Origin: Tetmemena sp. SeJ-2015 | Lineage: Eukaryota > Ciliophora > Spirotrichea > Sporadotrichida > Oxytrichidae | DNA length: 64,000 bases | Assembly: GCA_027382625.1 (NCBI GenBank) | Contig: JAJKFJ010021899.1 | Coordinates: 1 to 64,000 of the forward strand | Direction: 5' to 3' | Part shown: piece after piece, positions 22,681-33,623 of the stretch | Position numbering within the stretch: the first letter of the stretch is position 1 | Layout: the number at the start of each line of letters is the position of its first letter | Notes under the pieces: generated by a model | The model's database searches: none | Told to the model about the DNA's origin: nothing | The model's input: only the letters and a program-made list of their open reading frames with translations | Position numbers and translations under genes: made by a program

Positions 22681-24199
22681 ATGGATCAAAAGTAATTTGC
22701 TAGTAAAAATTTGAAATTAAAAATGGGAATCAATCCTTAAAGGAAACTGCTTTTAATAATTGCGACAGCTGTACTATTCTGTTTGATAGCAATAGAGCCT
22801 CTGTATCGCCAGAATATGTTCGATATGACCTTGGCAGATGTACCTCATATGCAATAGAAGAAAAGACTAAAAGGATTTTTCTAGGGAATTACATTCTTTG
22901 GGGAGTCATACTGGCCTCTAGCAGCTATAGTACTTATTTTCAATCTGTCTCATAAGATAAGTGCCATGTATATTTGGGCTGCCTTCGGTTTCATCTGCTA
23001 CTTAAACTCAATGATGAAGATTATCTATCACGAGCCCCGTCCTTTTTGGGTTTCTTAAGACATAAAACCAGAATATATTTATTTATTTATTCAGAAAAAT
23101 GCAGGTCTGAATTTGGAAATCCTTCGGGACATTCGATGCTGACTTCATTCTTTTGGGTGACTGTTTACCTGCACTATTACTTTGAAGTTGGTTAAAAGAA
23201 GTAGTTTAATACTGTATTCTGTACAGCTTATATTATTAAAATGGGAATTTCAGCTTCCTTGATAATCTTCCTTATGTTTATGGCTTTAAGCCGAGTGTAC
23301 TTGGGAGAGCACAGCTACAACTAAGTGTTTTTTGGGACTCAGTTAGGCGTGTTCTTTGCCTTTTCTCTTCACTTCATAGTCAAGCCAATTCTCAAGAAAC
23401 TTCCCAAGACTCTAAGAAATTCTCAAATCAGCTCTAATAATAGAAATATCTTCGAAATCAACTGGAAATTAATAGCAATTGCTATATTATCCCTCCTGGT
23501 CATACCTCTTCTACTTGCATATGGACTATGGGTTTATTCTTAATCACTTAACATTATTGTTGAATCAATAAGGAATTTAAATAGTAAAATTAAGGTGATT
23601 TTTAAAGTGACACCTCAGCCTGGGACTAAAGAATTAAAATATTCTGTGGAGATAACCAGTATCATGAAACAGACTCAAAGTTCAACAGACTTTATATCTA
23701 CACAGGAACCATCGGTCTTTCGGTGGGGAGTGTTCTAGGGCAACTAGTAGAAATGAAATACTTGAATCTTAATCTTTCTTATGCAGGTTGGAATAAGACC
23801 AGCCTAGTTGTGACAATCATAAGAACTCTTTTGAGCTTTGTGGTTTACAGCTTGTTCAGTGCACTACACTATGTAACTAGTGCTAAAGTTCCAATTGAGT
23901 AAATTCACTAGGTACTGGCCCTGAAGTAATTCATTCCTACATTTGTGCCTGCCTTTCTTTTATTTGCATTTGGGAGATTAGTTTTTTACAAATTAAAGCT
24001 CGTTAATGAACAATCAGTAGGCAGAATGCTGGAATTCAACGATGAGGAAGAGATTGGCGATTTCACATCTGCCAGCAAACACGGAAGCAACTCTTTGGAA
24101 TTTATGGACTACTAAAATAAAAACATGATTATATTTTATTTATAATATAAAATATCATTAAATATATTGCTCATAAATGATTGCATAAAATTGAATTGA
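22681..24199 (+). CDS. PAP2-superfamily lipid phosphatase
   Basis: Multi-pass membrane enzyme of the type 2 phosphatidic acid phosphatase / sphingosine-1-phosphate phosphatase superfamily. All three catalytic blocks are present in order: KIIYHEPRP (KxxxxxxRP), NPSGHS (PSGH) and SRVYLGEHSYNQ (SRxxxxxH). There are about seven to eight hydrophobic segments and an acidic C-terminus (EFNDEEEIGDF). It starts at ATG 22681 and the stop TGA is at 24197-24199. Two IESs split it (23072-23100, just before the PSGH block, and 23583-23608); both have pointers and both restore frame. The histidine nucleophile and arginines are intact, so activity is likely. Substrate not predictable beyond a phosphorylated lipid. 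Confidence 0.88.
23072..23100 (+). other. IES in PAP2 gene (pointer AAT)
   Basis: AAT at 23072-23074 and 23098-23100. Excising 26 bp gives KPECRSEFGNPSGHS in one frame, restoring the catalytic PSGH block to the upstream reading frame. Confidence 0.85.
23583..23608 (+). other. IES in PAP2 gene (pointer AGT)
   Basis: AGT at 23583-23585 and 23606-23608. Removing 23 bp joins RNLNS to DTSAWDQRIK in frame. Reading it as a GT..AG intron (24 nt) would not fix the frame, which favours an IES. Confidence 0.8.
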
Positions 24200-24222
24200 A
24201 TTAAATTATGGAGATAGAAATG

Positions 24223-26573
24223 TCATAGAAAATAGATTAGAAGTTTTGATAATACTTTAAAGATAAGTTTAATTTTATTGCACATTTAAATTTCAAAATG
24301 CAAACTTTGCTTTCTTCTCTAAAAGTCCTGGCTTTTATATATTCCTCTGAATAGAAACTCTCCCTTGATTTTTCCTCGTCTCTATATCCTTGGATGATTT
24401 GTTCGCTTTAGTGATTTGATTCATGTTATTGTAACTTGAAATTGTAGAGGCTACCGATAAACAAGGACCTTGATTTTGACCTTTTGAGTTGAAGGCCAAA
24501 TCAGTTGTTGAGCGAGCAGCTTAGCACAATTCGAGAGCTTTTAGAGCTGCTTAATTAAGATTTGAGAAAGACTAAGTATTGCAATTTGAAAGAGGTTACT
24601 TGTTATTTTTATGACCGTTGACAGATGTCTGCAAAAATGATGCAGATTTAAGTTGCTGACTTATCATTTGGTTAATATGATTATCAAAGTTTATCTTCTT
24701 CAATACTTCCTTCTTACTGATTTAGGTATGACTCATATTCTCTCTTCCTCTGATATAGTTTTCATCTAGGTTTTGTCTCTCTCTTTTCTAATTTAGGTGA
24801 TCTCTCACAGCTATCTAGCTCTTACATACCTTATAGTTATCCTTAAACTCATTCATTTCCTTTCTGCATGCTTCTATAAACATTTGCCTTTATTGCAATT
24901 GCAACTCTGCATTTTCAACCTAACTTTAAGTAACTAAGTTTAAATGAGGATAAGTTTTCCTGCCTCAGCTTGGCATCTTTTTCTCTTTAATAACTGAGCT
25001 TTGACTCAGCTCTTTGCTGCAACTAAGTTGCTTGTACTTTTAATTTCTCTTTCCTAATTGAATAAAAACTGATAGATTAATTTGGTCTTGTCTTTACTAC
25101 TGATTCTGATTTATTTTCATAAGGACTCCTGAATCTCCTGTATCTTAATCTTGAAGGAGATCAAAATATATTTAAGATCCTTTTTCAGCTTCAAGTTAGC
25201 TTGATCTTTACTTAAAATAATTATACTTCCAATCAATGTCTGAAAAATCTTCTTGTTTCTCTTTTCTATTTCAGCTGTGCGGCTATTTTATCTATGCTTT
25301 AATGTGTCTCCTTGAATAGTCTGCATTAATTAATCCCCTACTTGGTTTATGAGTACTGATTTCTTGAGTTAATTACTAATTTCTTACTAAATTAGTGAAT
25401 TTGCTCTTTCAGCTACTTAATCTGGAGAGAGGTTTCTCTCTAGTGTCTTCTTATCATGGACTAACTTAGAGTTATCCTGCTAAGGACTAAAGAATCCCCA
25501 GTCAGGAGGTCTTATATCATACTTTAATAATGTAAAAATATATTATAAATTTGATTTAGGGGAAGTGAATGCATTTACAAAGGATTGCGAACTTTTTCTT
25601 TATTCAAGTTTTGTTTTATATTTTTCAATTAGAGGATATGAAGTAAGTTCTTCTTCACAGTCTTAAGGAGGTGCTTCAGGTTCGTCATAGGGAGCTTTGA
25701 GAAGTCTTTGGCCGGCAAATGAGCCGCTTAATTAAAAGTTCATCTTGGTACTTTGGCGATGCTTTGATTAGATAAAGCTTTTAGATTTAGGGATGATTAG
25801 ATTATCTTAGCTGGACTCTTAAGCAATTATCGAGTTCCTTTGGAATTTTTAAGAGAACTGTTTTCTCTAGGAAAGAAAATAAATTCATAAGGAATGAAAT
25901 GAGCAGGATCTCTCTAGATTCTAATTCTCTCTTATAAATAACTAAAAGTACTTGAGGTGTGATCGTTGATTGTAGTTTTAAATATCTCACTTTCATATTC
26001 ATTCATAAAAGAGTCTTTGCTTGCTTTGAATCCAAATTAATTTGTTTGGCTAGGAGAATTACTCAATTTTGGCTGATTCAAGCCCTATACTTTAAGCTTT
26101 TTAGCTGACAGTTGCTCCTTGTAAACTTGCTGTATATTAAAACATTAAAAAAAGATTAGAGTTGTGGCCTATTGCAATTTGGCTGAAATTTTTATAGTTG
26201 AGGTTGCCTTTTTCTTTGACTATGGTGGGTTCAAACTCTGGCATGTAAAGTCTTTGGTTTTTGTGCACCAAGTTCTTAGTATAAGTTTGCAAAGTTTTTA
26301 ACATCTGCTTTCCAGTCAAACATTTTTGCGCCCTTGATATAAAAAGGAACTTATTATTTTCATTAGTTATGATGGTATATTCTGGTTTGAAGAGCTATCT
26401 TCAAAGCAAGTGCTCTTGTAAGTTGGAGATAGATACCTCTCGTTTTTAATTCCATAGGCGCTTGGAGTACTTGGATTAAGTTTGAAATCGGCTTTAGAAA
26501 AGGTTTTGAGTGCTCTATGTGAGGCAAAATCATCCTCATAGCCTCTTCTCCATGTTTTCTCACAATCCTGCAT
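24223..26573 (-). CDS. Coiled-coil protein, unrecognised
   Basis: Starts at ATG 26573 (MQDCEKTWRRGYEDDF) and reads leftward in segments: LTGKQMLKTLQTYTKNLVHK (about 26310), ITNENNKFLFISRAQ, FMNEYESEIFKTTIND (about 26000), RENSSLKNSKGTRQLLKSPAK, APYDEPEAPPQDCEEELTS (about 25690), a RPPDWGFFSP motif (about 25510) and a long helical stretch (about 25430-24780: AERANSLIQQEI, AEIEKRNKKIFQTLI, KLKKDLKYILI). The helical part predicts extended coiled coil, as in basal-body or ciliary proteins. Frame changes near 26400, 26010, 25740, 25540 and in the coiled-coil part imply several IESs or introns. The terminal TGA is tentatively 24223-24225. Confidence 0.55.
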
Positions 26574-26812
26574 TACTTCTGCTTTTACAAATAAACTTTA
26601 AATGCTATTCATAAAAAATTTTTTGGGAAAATTTTAAAAAAATTGTAAAGGGTTTTTGTTTCGCAAGTTTGTGAAAGGAAAAAATTTCGAATTTTAAAAT
26701 TTAGAAAAATTTTTTAAATTTTTTAAATTTTAAAAATATTTTTGATTTATTTAAGCGTAAACTTTGAAATTTTTTATAAATATTATTTTACTTTTTCCAA
26801 TTTAAAGATTTT
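26574..26812. other. AT-rich spacer
   Basis: Short A/T-homopolymer-rich stretch between the coiled-coil gene start and the GC-rich transposon-derived zone. Nothing recognised. Confidence 0.5.
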
Positions 26813-27019
26813 GGGTTTGAGCAGAGGAGTGGATGGACCTGATAGCTTCCCCACCCAAAGGAGAATCACTTCTCGGGGCCCATCCCGTTCCTTAAATCCG
26901 GGAACATTCGTAGTGCGAAAAGCACTATTTTCCTCCACACCCATGTGGGGACGGGGAAAGGGCCTTTCCAGAGAGCCCCGAAAGAGCTTTCATGGGTTCA
27001 TCTCAACCCAGGAAGGGCG

Positions 27020-27480
27020 CTGGATGAATTGGGATGTGAAGAGACATCCGAGAGAGCATGCAGATGAAGAGCATGGACAGGGAGGCAGAGCGCAGATCCG
27101 CATCATAAGTTTCATGCCTGCTGAAAGTAGAGGGAGAAAGCATTTACCCTTGCGCTCCAAATGCAGATCAATTCCTACAGCAAGCAGAGGGAACCTCAAC
27201 ACAAACTGACTCTTGAAGGCTTAGATTCACCTGCAAGCTCAATAAGATGCTCAGATCCTCGAGCAGAGCTGCCTTTAACCTATTCTTAAACTGAGGGCAT
27301 GAAGTCAGGGTGCCTCATCCTGGAGCCGAGGCGAGCTGTAGAAGAAGAGAACAGCATACAAATATAGAAGGCCAGATGCAACTTCTTGAGCTCCACAATG
27401 AAGCAAAGAGGTGGAAGAACTCAAGTAAGAAGTTTTATAATAACCCCCAAATCTCAAAATAGAGCGCAATTTAGAAAATT
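27020..27480 (+). pseudogene. Decayed accessory ORF of the transposon
   Basis: In successive plus-strand frames there are coding-like stretches: RDIRESMQMKSMDREAERRS (about 27040), VSCLLKVEGESIYPCAPNAD (about 27110), then after a TGA and frame change LDSPASSIRCSDPRAELPLTYS...EEENSIQIQ (about 27225-27380) and MKQRGGRTQVRSF (about 27400). TBE elements carry two accessory ORFs (about 22 and 57 kDa) besides the transposase, and this could be one of them. No zinc finger or kinase motif could be confirmed. Confidence 0.3.
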
Positions 27481-28239
27481 AAGTAAAAGTTACAACCAGA
27501 TAAAATCAAATCCGTTCAACTTTGAGATCGCAGTTGGGAAATGAAAATCTAAGTTGGAGGAGTGTCCGAACGATTTCACTTCACCCTATGAGAAGTAGAA
27601 GAGGGCTCATCAACTTACATGATGAGTAGAGCCATTCCCTTTCCAGGGCTTATCTCAACTTGTGTGAGACCTCCTATGAAACTCTTCGTTCTAATCAAGG
27701 TTCACAGCTGCACGAGAAGAAGAAAGCCTTGATCGCGCAGACCTTCAGTATTAAAGAGAAGTTGAGCGCCTTCCAGGCTTCTTGTATTTGCACGAGAAGA
27801 GTGTGCCTACAAATTCTAGAAGTTAGAGCAGAGAGGAGTGAAGGAATGCATAACTAGCAACCAATATAAAGAGAACAAACTCTTTTCAATAGAGCACCTT
27901 TTGTCTTCTGGGCTTGCTTCACCTCTGTATTCGAGGATCTCCTATCCTACTATGAGTGAATAGCTGCGATGAGCATCACAGGCATATGGAATTACACTGG
28001 GAATACCTTCAAAGGATTCGAATCGATAACAAGCAATATCAGAAGACCTCTCCGAGCAGGGGAAGCTTCTCCCACACACGCGTAAGGAGTTTCTATGACG
28101 AGAGCGCAAGGAGGTAGGACCTTTTCACTTCTCCTCAACAGTATGAAGAGTACTCAGAGCTCAGAAGAAGGCAGGAGGCACACAAGATAGGTCACAGCAA
28201 AGAACAGTCGGACATGGCAGACCGGGGTCAAAAGCTTAC

Positions 28240-29290
28240 TCAAATCTTTCGCATCTCGAGAGCATCAAGAGCATAAGGTATGCAGCTGATGAAACTGGCC
28301 TTAACCCAATGCCACTGCAGAGCTGAAATGTGAGTCTGAAGCCAGCCTACGAACTCACTCCGAGACCGAGGTGGAAGGCGGTTCTCGTGGTCCCTCTTGA
28401 TGGCAGCGAAGACTTTTTCTACTGGTGCCAGCTAGAACTGATATGGCCCGAGGAAGATCACAGACAGCTGAAGAAGACGCATGGATTTCAATATCTCGGC
28501 GCTGCGGTGGTAAGTGGCGTTGTCGAACAAGATGCTTGACCTTGCTCTCCAGTCAAGATTCTCCTTGTCCATGTACTCAGTGAGCTCCAAAGGAGAAAAC
28601 TCTTTACTGTCAGAGAGTTGTTTCGGCCAGAATGAAGAGCGTATACCAGGCGTCCGTCGCTGAATGAAGCCGCTACCACACTCAAGCCATACACTCTCTG
28701 AAGGTTATCTACATATGACCTGCTTCCAGACACGCCCCATCCCTTACGCTGATATGATTAGGTCTGTATCGAGCTCTCATCGATGTTGATGATGAGGCGA
28801 TCCTCACTAAGCGCCTTTATATAGTGCGAGGCAGCCAGCTGCCTTTGCCAGAGGCAGGTTTCCATATTGGTCCTGACATCGAGAGTGTAGACTTTTTTGT
28901 AGGACATCCCTAGCTTGCTTTTCAGAATTCTCCTCAGCTTCCATTTCGAGATTTCTGCCCCAAGCACATTTTGCAGCTCTTCTTAAAGGATCTTCACTGA
29001 ACCTATTGGCTCATTTCTCTTCAATCTCCTGTCAACAACTCAAGAAAGCACCGCATCTTAACCTTTAAGAGTGAACGATCGCTTAAGGAGATCTGCTAGG
29101 CTTTGTCCTTAGCACTTTCCTAGTAGCTTATTGAGAGCATCGCGCTTGAGGCCGAAGCGGGTCTGAAGTGCCTTCTTTGAGCATCCAGCTTTTAGATGCA
29201 ATTGCACTACACGCTTTCACTGCCTCTCCTTTGTAACATCGGATAAAAGCTTCTACTCTTGAGCGCGCTTATTCTAAAAGTAAGAAGTAA
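28240..29290 (-). pseudogene. TBE-like DD34E transposase, degenerate
   Basis: Minus-strand Tc1/mariner/TBE-type transposase. The N-terminal part has a helix-turn-helix look (HLKAGCSKKALQTRFGLKRD, about 29200). The catalytic triad is readable: RLIINIDESS (first Asp, about 28790), SILFDNATYH (second Asp, about 28535) and LAPVEKVFAAIK (Glu), with exactly 34 residues between the second Asp and the Glu. It ends at TGA 28240-28242. Breaks: in-frame TGA codons near 29220 and 29040 and a one-base frameshift near 28600. The catalytic core is intact in sequence, so decay is recent. It uses few TAA/TAG Gln codons compared with neighbouring genes. Confidence 0.85.
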
Positions 29291-29346
29291 ACTTCAGATT
29301 TCAAGGTTTGAAGTACTTACTCTCTTTGAGACTATCTTCGGAACAT

Positions 29347-29670
29347 ATGGAGACCTTAAATTCGGACTTTCTTTCAAATTCTCCTCGAATAGAGTCTATT
29401 AGAAATGAGACGTCTCCTGCTCTGAATGAGGAGAAGGTCGCAACTTCGTTGCAAGCTCTCGAAGAGCGACAATCTCTGGCTTTGTTAAGACTCCTTCAAC
29501 TCCCGATGATCCCTCTAGATTACCAATCTAACGCCTTGGATCGAGGATCTGTACTGGAAAGACTCGCCCTTCTAAGCGTGTCAGTGCTTTAGCCTCCATT
29601 TCATCGAGCGATCGCTAAGTCAACGGGAATAGTGGCTTTGGAGCATTATCCTAAGAGAGCACGATGATAA
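29347..29670 (+). CDS. Transposon-zone ORF, unrecognised
   Basis: An ATG-started open frame just beyond the transposase 5' end, in the opposite direction: METLNSDFLSNSPRIESI..., then EEKVATSLQALEERQSLALLRLLQLP. Leucine-rich and helical, about 107 codons to a TGA at 29668-29670. Coding-like composition and a head-to-head position suggest a TBE accessory ORF, but no homology motif is visible and the opposite strand is partly open too. Confidence 0.3.
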
Positions 29671-32600
29671 GACCAGTAGTCTAGCAGATCTCTTCTTCAC
29701 GATCTCTTTCACGGATCTCCTCCTATTCGGCATATTACATTTCCTGAACTTCCTGCGTCTGGCTGATGCGATGCCTTATTCCTGGTAAGTATTGCTCAAG
29801 AGTTGTCTGCAGGTACGACAAATTTTATTGGAAATTTCCCCCCAAAAGGGTAGAAAGTTTTTCTTTCTTTTTTGAGGGGGGGGGAAAAATAAAGGTAGGA
29901 TTCGGTAGAACTAGCTACTTACATTTTATATTAAGATTAATTATCTGTAATTGGGCCCCAGGGAAAATAATTTAAATTTAAACCCAATTGGGGAAAGGGT
30001 CCTCGATCAAGAGTTTGGTTTGGGAAAATATTGGCGGGGATGGAAAGACCCTGACCCAATTTAAAGTAAAAGAGGTGAAGCAAAAATCGGGAGCAAGAAG
30101 GGGGCTCTACGATTTCCCCATCAAGAATGTGGAGCGTAACCGCCGAAATGAACTGCCGAACATCTACTTTTTCCCGAAGGGATCCTCACAGGAGAGAAAA
30201 AGGTAATTTAAAATACTTTAAAATTCCCAGCATTTGAAGCCAGGGATGGGCATAATGGGAGCGGTTTCCACAGATAGAGGGTTTTAACAGTGAAAGGGCT
30301 TTTCCTTTATTACGCCCCGGGCAGACCTTTTTCTGATACCCATACCTCCCAGCTAGTGCGAGGGTTCATTTGGGTAAGAAGTGGATCCCCTGATATGCTT
30401 TTTTTCACTCGACACTGAAGGGATTTAACGCGATAATTTTAGAAGGCTAAAATTGCGAGGCGAGAGAAAACTCGAAAGGGGTTAGAACTCTTTTAGTCCA
30501 CAAAGAAGCCAAAAGTTCGCCCAGTGCTCTTCGAGGTCCCATACATTAAACGGTAAACATCCCCTTTGGGAGTCTTACATTCGAACAGTATAGAAGGGTC
30601 GATCAGCATTCCTGATTAAGCAGAGCGCAAAACGAAAAGAGCGACCAGGGCAGATAACAGAAGAGGTCAAAGAGCCTCTTGGTACATCGAAGCGCAAGAC
30701 TTAGTATATGCAAGAGAATAAGCGAGTCCGGGATGAGATTGGGTAGCTGAAGGATCAAGTTGACGATCTCCTTGGCTACAAGCAGCTGGTCTTTGATCTC
30801 CACGAAGGTGGGGTGATCGACCATGAGGGAAAGCCTCAGATAATCGCAGCTACCTAATAGTAGAATGATTTGATGGAGTGAACTTATTAATTTTTAATCC
30901 CTTAATTAAACTAACTAGCCGGTAACTTATTAATTTTATTTCGGATGCTCCAATCCCACAAATATGGAGCCGAAGAAATGGATTCCCATCTGTCTCAACT
31001 CGAGATATCATTCACACCAGCGGGGCGACGCCATACATCCCGCCGAAGCAAGCAGGGAGATCAAAACCCCCCAGTCATGGTCTGGGCCCCAGTGGGTGGT
31101 ATCATCGACTCTGATTTAAACCCCCGAATGGGCTAAGTTCAAATGCCCTAAAACCCTCTCTTTTCCCAAAAACCCCCGGGGGGGACCAGCGGGGAGTTTA
31201 TGCCAAATGGGCCCAAAAAGTCGTTTTGATATGCCCCGCACCACATCCATGCGCTTAGCTTCCCACATGGGCGGGTTTATCCCTGATGGCGGGATGCGAT
31301 GACTGGAAAATCGGACGGGGGATGAAATAGAATCGCCATGACAAGGTGAGGCTTTGGGTCGACCCGCTTGATTGGAGTGATCTTTCGGGGAAGTTTAGAG
31401 ATGGCCCTTTATAGGCTCTAATGCCAAAAGTCATAGGCAACTTGAGGATGTTGGGGGAAGGGGGAAAGCCTGTCTGGGGATTTGGCGACCCGACAAACTC
31501 CCCCCCTCTAGGGGATGGCTCTCAGTGCACAAGGAAGATGCGCAGCACCCTCCCCTTTCCCCATCCAGTCGGGGGGCCTTTAATACTTTTGCGAACTGCC
31601 GGACCATTTGGGAAGGGTGGACCAAGGGGGCAGCGAAATTTAGCCCCGGGGGGCCCCGAGATCAGCAAAAGCTTAACTATCGCTGATAGCTCGAAGATAG
31701 GTGGCCGCTTCGGCTCCCCGTACATATGCCCCCGTTATTCCCGAAAGCTCTCTAAAAGCTTAATTGAAAATCATAGCAAACCCGAAGCAGAACGGGGTGA
31801 GTCGAGGGGGGAGGGCCTAGGGGATTCTTTACCACTCATTTGCGGGGTAAAGCCCGCCTTTAAGGGAGAGGAGATTCGACAGCCGCAAACTTTTGGGGTC
31901 CCCCCGATAGGTCTCTTAGTTGAGCTGGTAGAGTTGTGTTTAACTCATGGGCAGAGCAAAGCCTTGTCCAATTTTAGATGATAGAGGAAAATGGGGAAAC
32001 TTGTTCTTACTTTCTCTTCAAAGGAGATAGCTTGAGTATCTAGATAACCGTAGGAAATTTCCACTCTCTACTGTATGGCTTTGACATATGCTTCAGCAAG
32101 ATTGCGCTGAGCATAAGTTCAGGCCTCATATCAAAGGCAAGGATCTCTTAAAGTTGTGATTGGCAGGCTCGCTTTACCCCGGCACTGGAGCTTTAAATCC
32201 GGGGGATGAGGGAGAAAAAGCTTTTTTCCGGGAAAAAAACAACCGCCCGTTAGAAGGAGGCCCTTTGGAGAAGTGACCGCGCCATTGGTTTAAACCCCAA
32301 ACACGCGCTTTGGGAGCCCGGGGGTGCTTTGAAGAAAGGAGGGATTCTGCCGAGGATCACTTCATACAACCCAGGAGAAACTTAGGGCTCGGAAATTGTG
32401 AGGAGGGAGGGGATGCTGCAAATCTGGCCCCAGATCCCAAAAAGGCCCCGTCAACGGGAAGTGGGACCGGAGACTTTTTGAGGGGAGGTTTTTTGCGCAT
32501 TCTGGCTTTTAGGGGGCAGATAAGTGGGGAGGGCGGGCCCTGTCCTCTGCGAGTGGAAAGGAAATGCGTTCATGCTTTTTTGAGAAAGCGGGGTCTCCTT

Positions 32601-33194
32601 TGGGGTGGAGGAGAGATGAGTTGGAAGGGGAAAAGAGGGAAACCATCGATTTGGGGTTGGGTTTGACTTTTCATTTTTCTATATCCTCAAAAAACCCCAG
32701 AATCTTTAATGTTGCGAGCTCTTAAGATGAAGACCTACTTGCATCTCTTATTCATGGTTTTCTCTGCTTTCTTTCCTCCCTGTTTTATTTAGACCCTTTT
32801 TAAATTTTATAAGTTAAATAAATAAGGGGAGGCTCGTAAACATGGCTATCGTAAATTTACGAAATAAGGGGGCTGTGTACTATCTGGGACGCATTTAACT
32901 TCCTTTAAAATCAGGAAGGGGGTCCTGGGAGTAGGGAATGCGTGACTTTAGGAAGAAAATGAGGGGCTATGCATTATCGGGGATGGGCAAAAGCCCCGAC
33001 AAAAATAGAGGGGGGACTTTTTTTTAGATAAACGGTGGGGGGCAAAAATTTTTATTCTGAATGCGGGCCCCGCCATTTTTTAAAATCTGACCAGGATATA
33101 GAGGTCAGGTCTAACGACTCTATTGAGTCTTGTCACGTGCAATTAAATCTGCACATTTCTCATCCCTTAACTCTATCTCTCACCTTGGGTAATT
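29671..33194. other. GC-rich sequence without coherent genes
   Basis: About 3.5 kb with many G/C homopolymers and long chance ORFs on both strands but no conserved domain that holds up. One fragment near 31040-31110 (PPVMVWAPVGG...DSDLNP) faintly resembles the VMVW block of Tc1-type transposases. No RNA gene recognised. Confidence 0.5.
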
Positions 33195-33217
33195 GGGGTT
33201 TTGGGGTTTTGGGGTTT
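33195..33217 (+). repeat. Internal telomere-type G4T4 repeats
   Basis: Almost three units of GGGGTTTT in tandem, embedded in non-telomeric DNA at the AT/GC composition border. Hypotrich macronuclear telomeres are C4A4/G4T4, and TBE transposons end in 17 bp of this repeat facing outward as here. The best reading is the right terminus of a TBE-like element. Confidence 0.85.
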
Positions 33218-33425
33218 ACAAAAATAAAACAATTATTTATGCTCTTATCTATTTTACCAATAGTTGTTAAATTTTATTTTAAACTTCACTATTACATCCA
33301 AAATCGTATAAAAAATTAATTATTTTAAAAAGTCAGAGGAGCTGAGAATCACAAAAATTATTTGTAGATAGGACAAGTCAGGAGTATGAATTTGATGTGT
33401 AGTGTTTGCCTTCTTTGCAGAAAGA

Positions 33426-33596
33426 ATGGTTGCCAAAGTAGATTATGTGATAATTTTACAACAATACATTTTGCAATATGGCGTAAAGAACTTATATTCT
33501 GAAACCAAGGACATAAGTGTGCTCAGAAAGGAATTGGTAAGATATTTACAGTCTGTTTATATTGAATACATACAGTTTAAAATATACTTTGATTGA
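33426..33596 (+). CDS. Small ORF upstream of the TBC gene
   Basis: MVAKVDYVIILQQYILQYG...SVLRKEL is read from ATG 33426; a GT..AG intron at 33537-33575 leads to a short end and a TGA at 33594-33596. About 43 residues, too short to classify. It might be a separate MDS of the neighbouring scrambled TBC gene rather than a gene of its own. Confidence 0.35.
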   Translation: MVAKVDYVIILQQYILQYGVKNLYSETKDISVLRKELVRYLQSVYIEYIQFKIYFD

Positions 33597-33623
33597 CAAG
33601 AAAGGGTTGTTTGAGTTATAATC

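Larger units (their letters stand above)
26813..33217. mobile_element. GC-rich transposon-derived zone (TBE-like remains)
   Basis: Base composition jumps abruptly from AT-rich to GC-rich at about 26813 and falls back at about 33220. The zone contains a DD34E transposase on the minus strand and ends on the right with G4T4 repeats like the telomere-type termini of Oxytricha TBE elements. No matching C4A4 end is seen on the left, and 6.4 kb exceeds a single TBE (about 4 kb), so it is probably a composite or nested, partly decayed set of elements. From about 29.8 to 33.1 kb runs of five or more G or C are frequent and no coherent coding survives; this may be decay, collapsed repeats or poor consensus. 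Confidence 0.65.

Noticed and set aside
23584..23607. GT..AG intron in the PAP2 gene
   Set aside because: A 24 nt removal would leave the frame broken; the 23 bp pointer excision fixes it.
26742..27209. 155-codon plus-strand ORF as a gene
   Set aside because: The composition is that of a shadow frame; the adjacent frame in the same direction has better coding character (RDIRESMQMKSMDREAERRS...) but is broken.
31040..31130. Second Tc1-type transposase fragment (VMVW-like block)
   Set aside because: Only a few residues match and no catalytic residues follow; kept only as a remark in the island description.
31421..31981. 186-codon ORF in the GC-rich island
   Set aside because: Gly/Pro/Ser-rich translation arises from G/C homopolymers; no conserved motif, and both strands are open.
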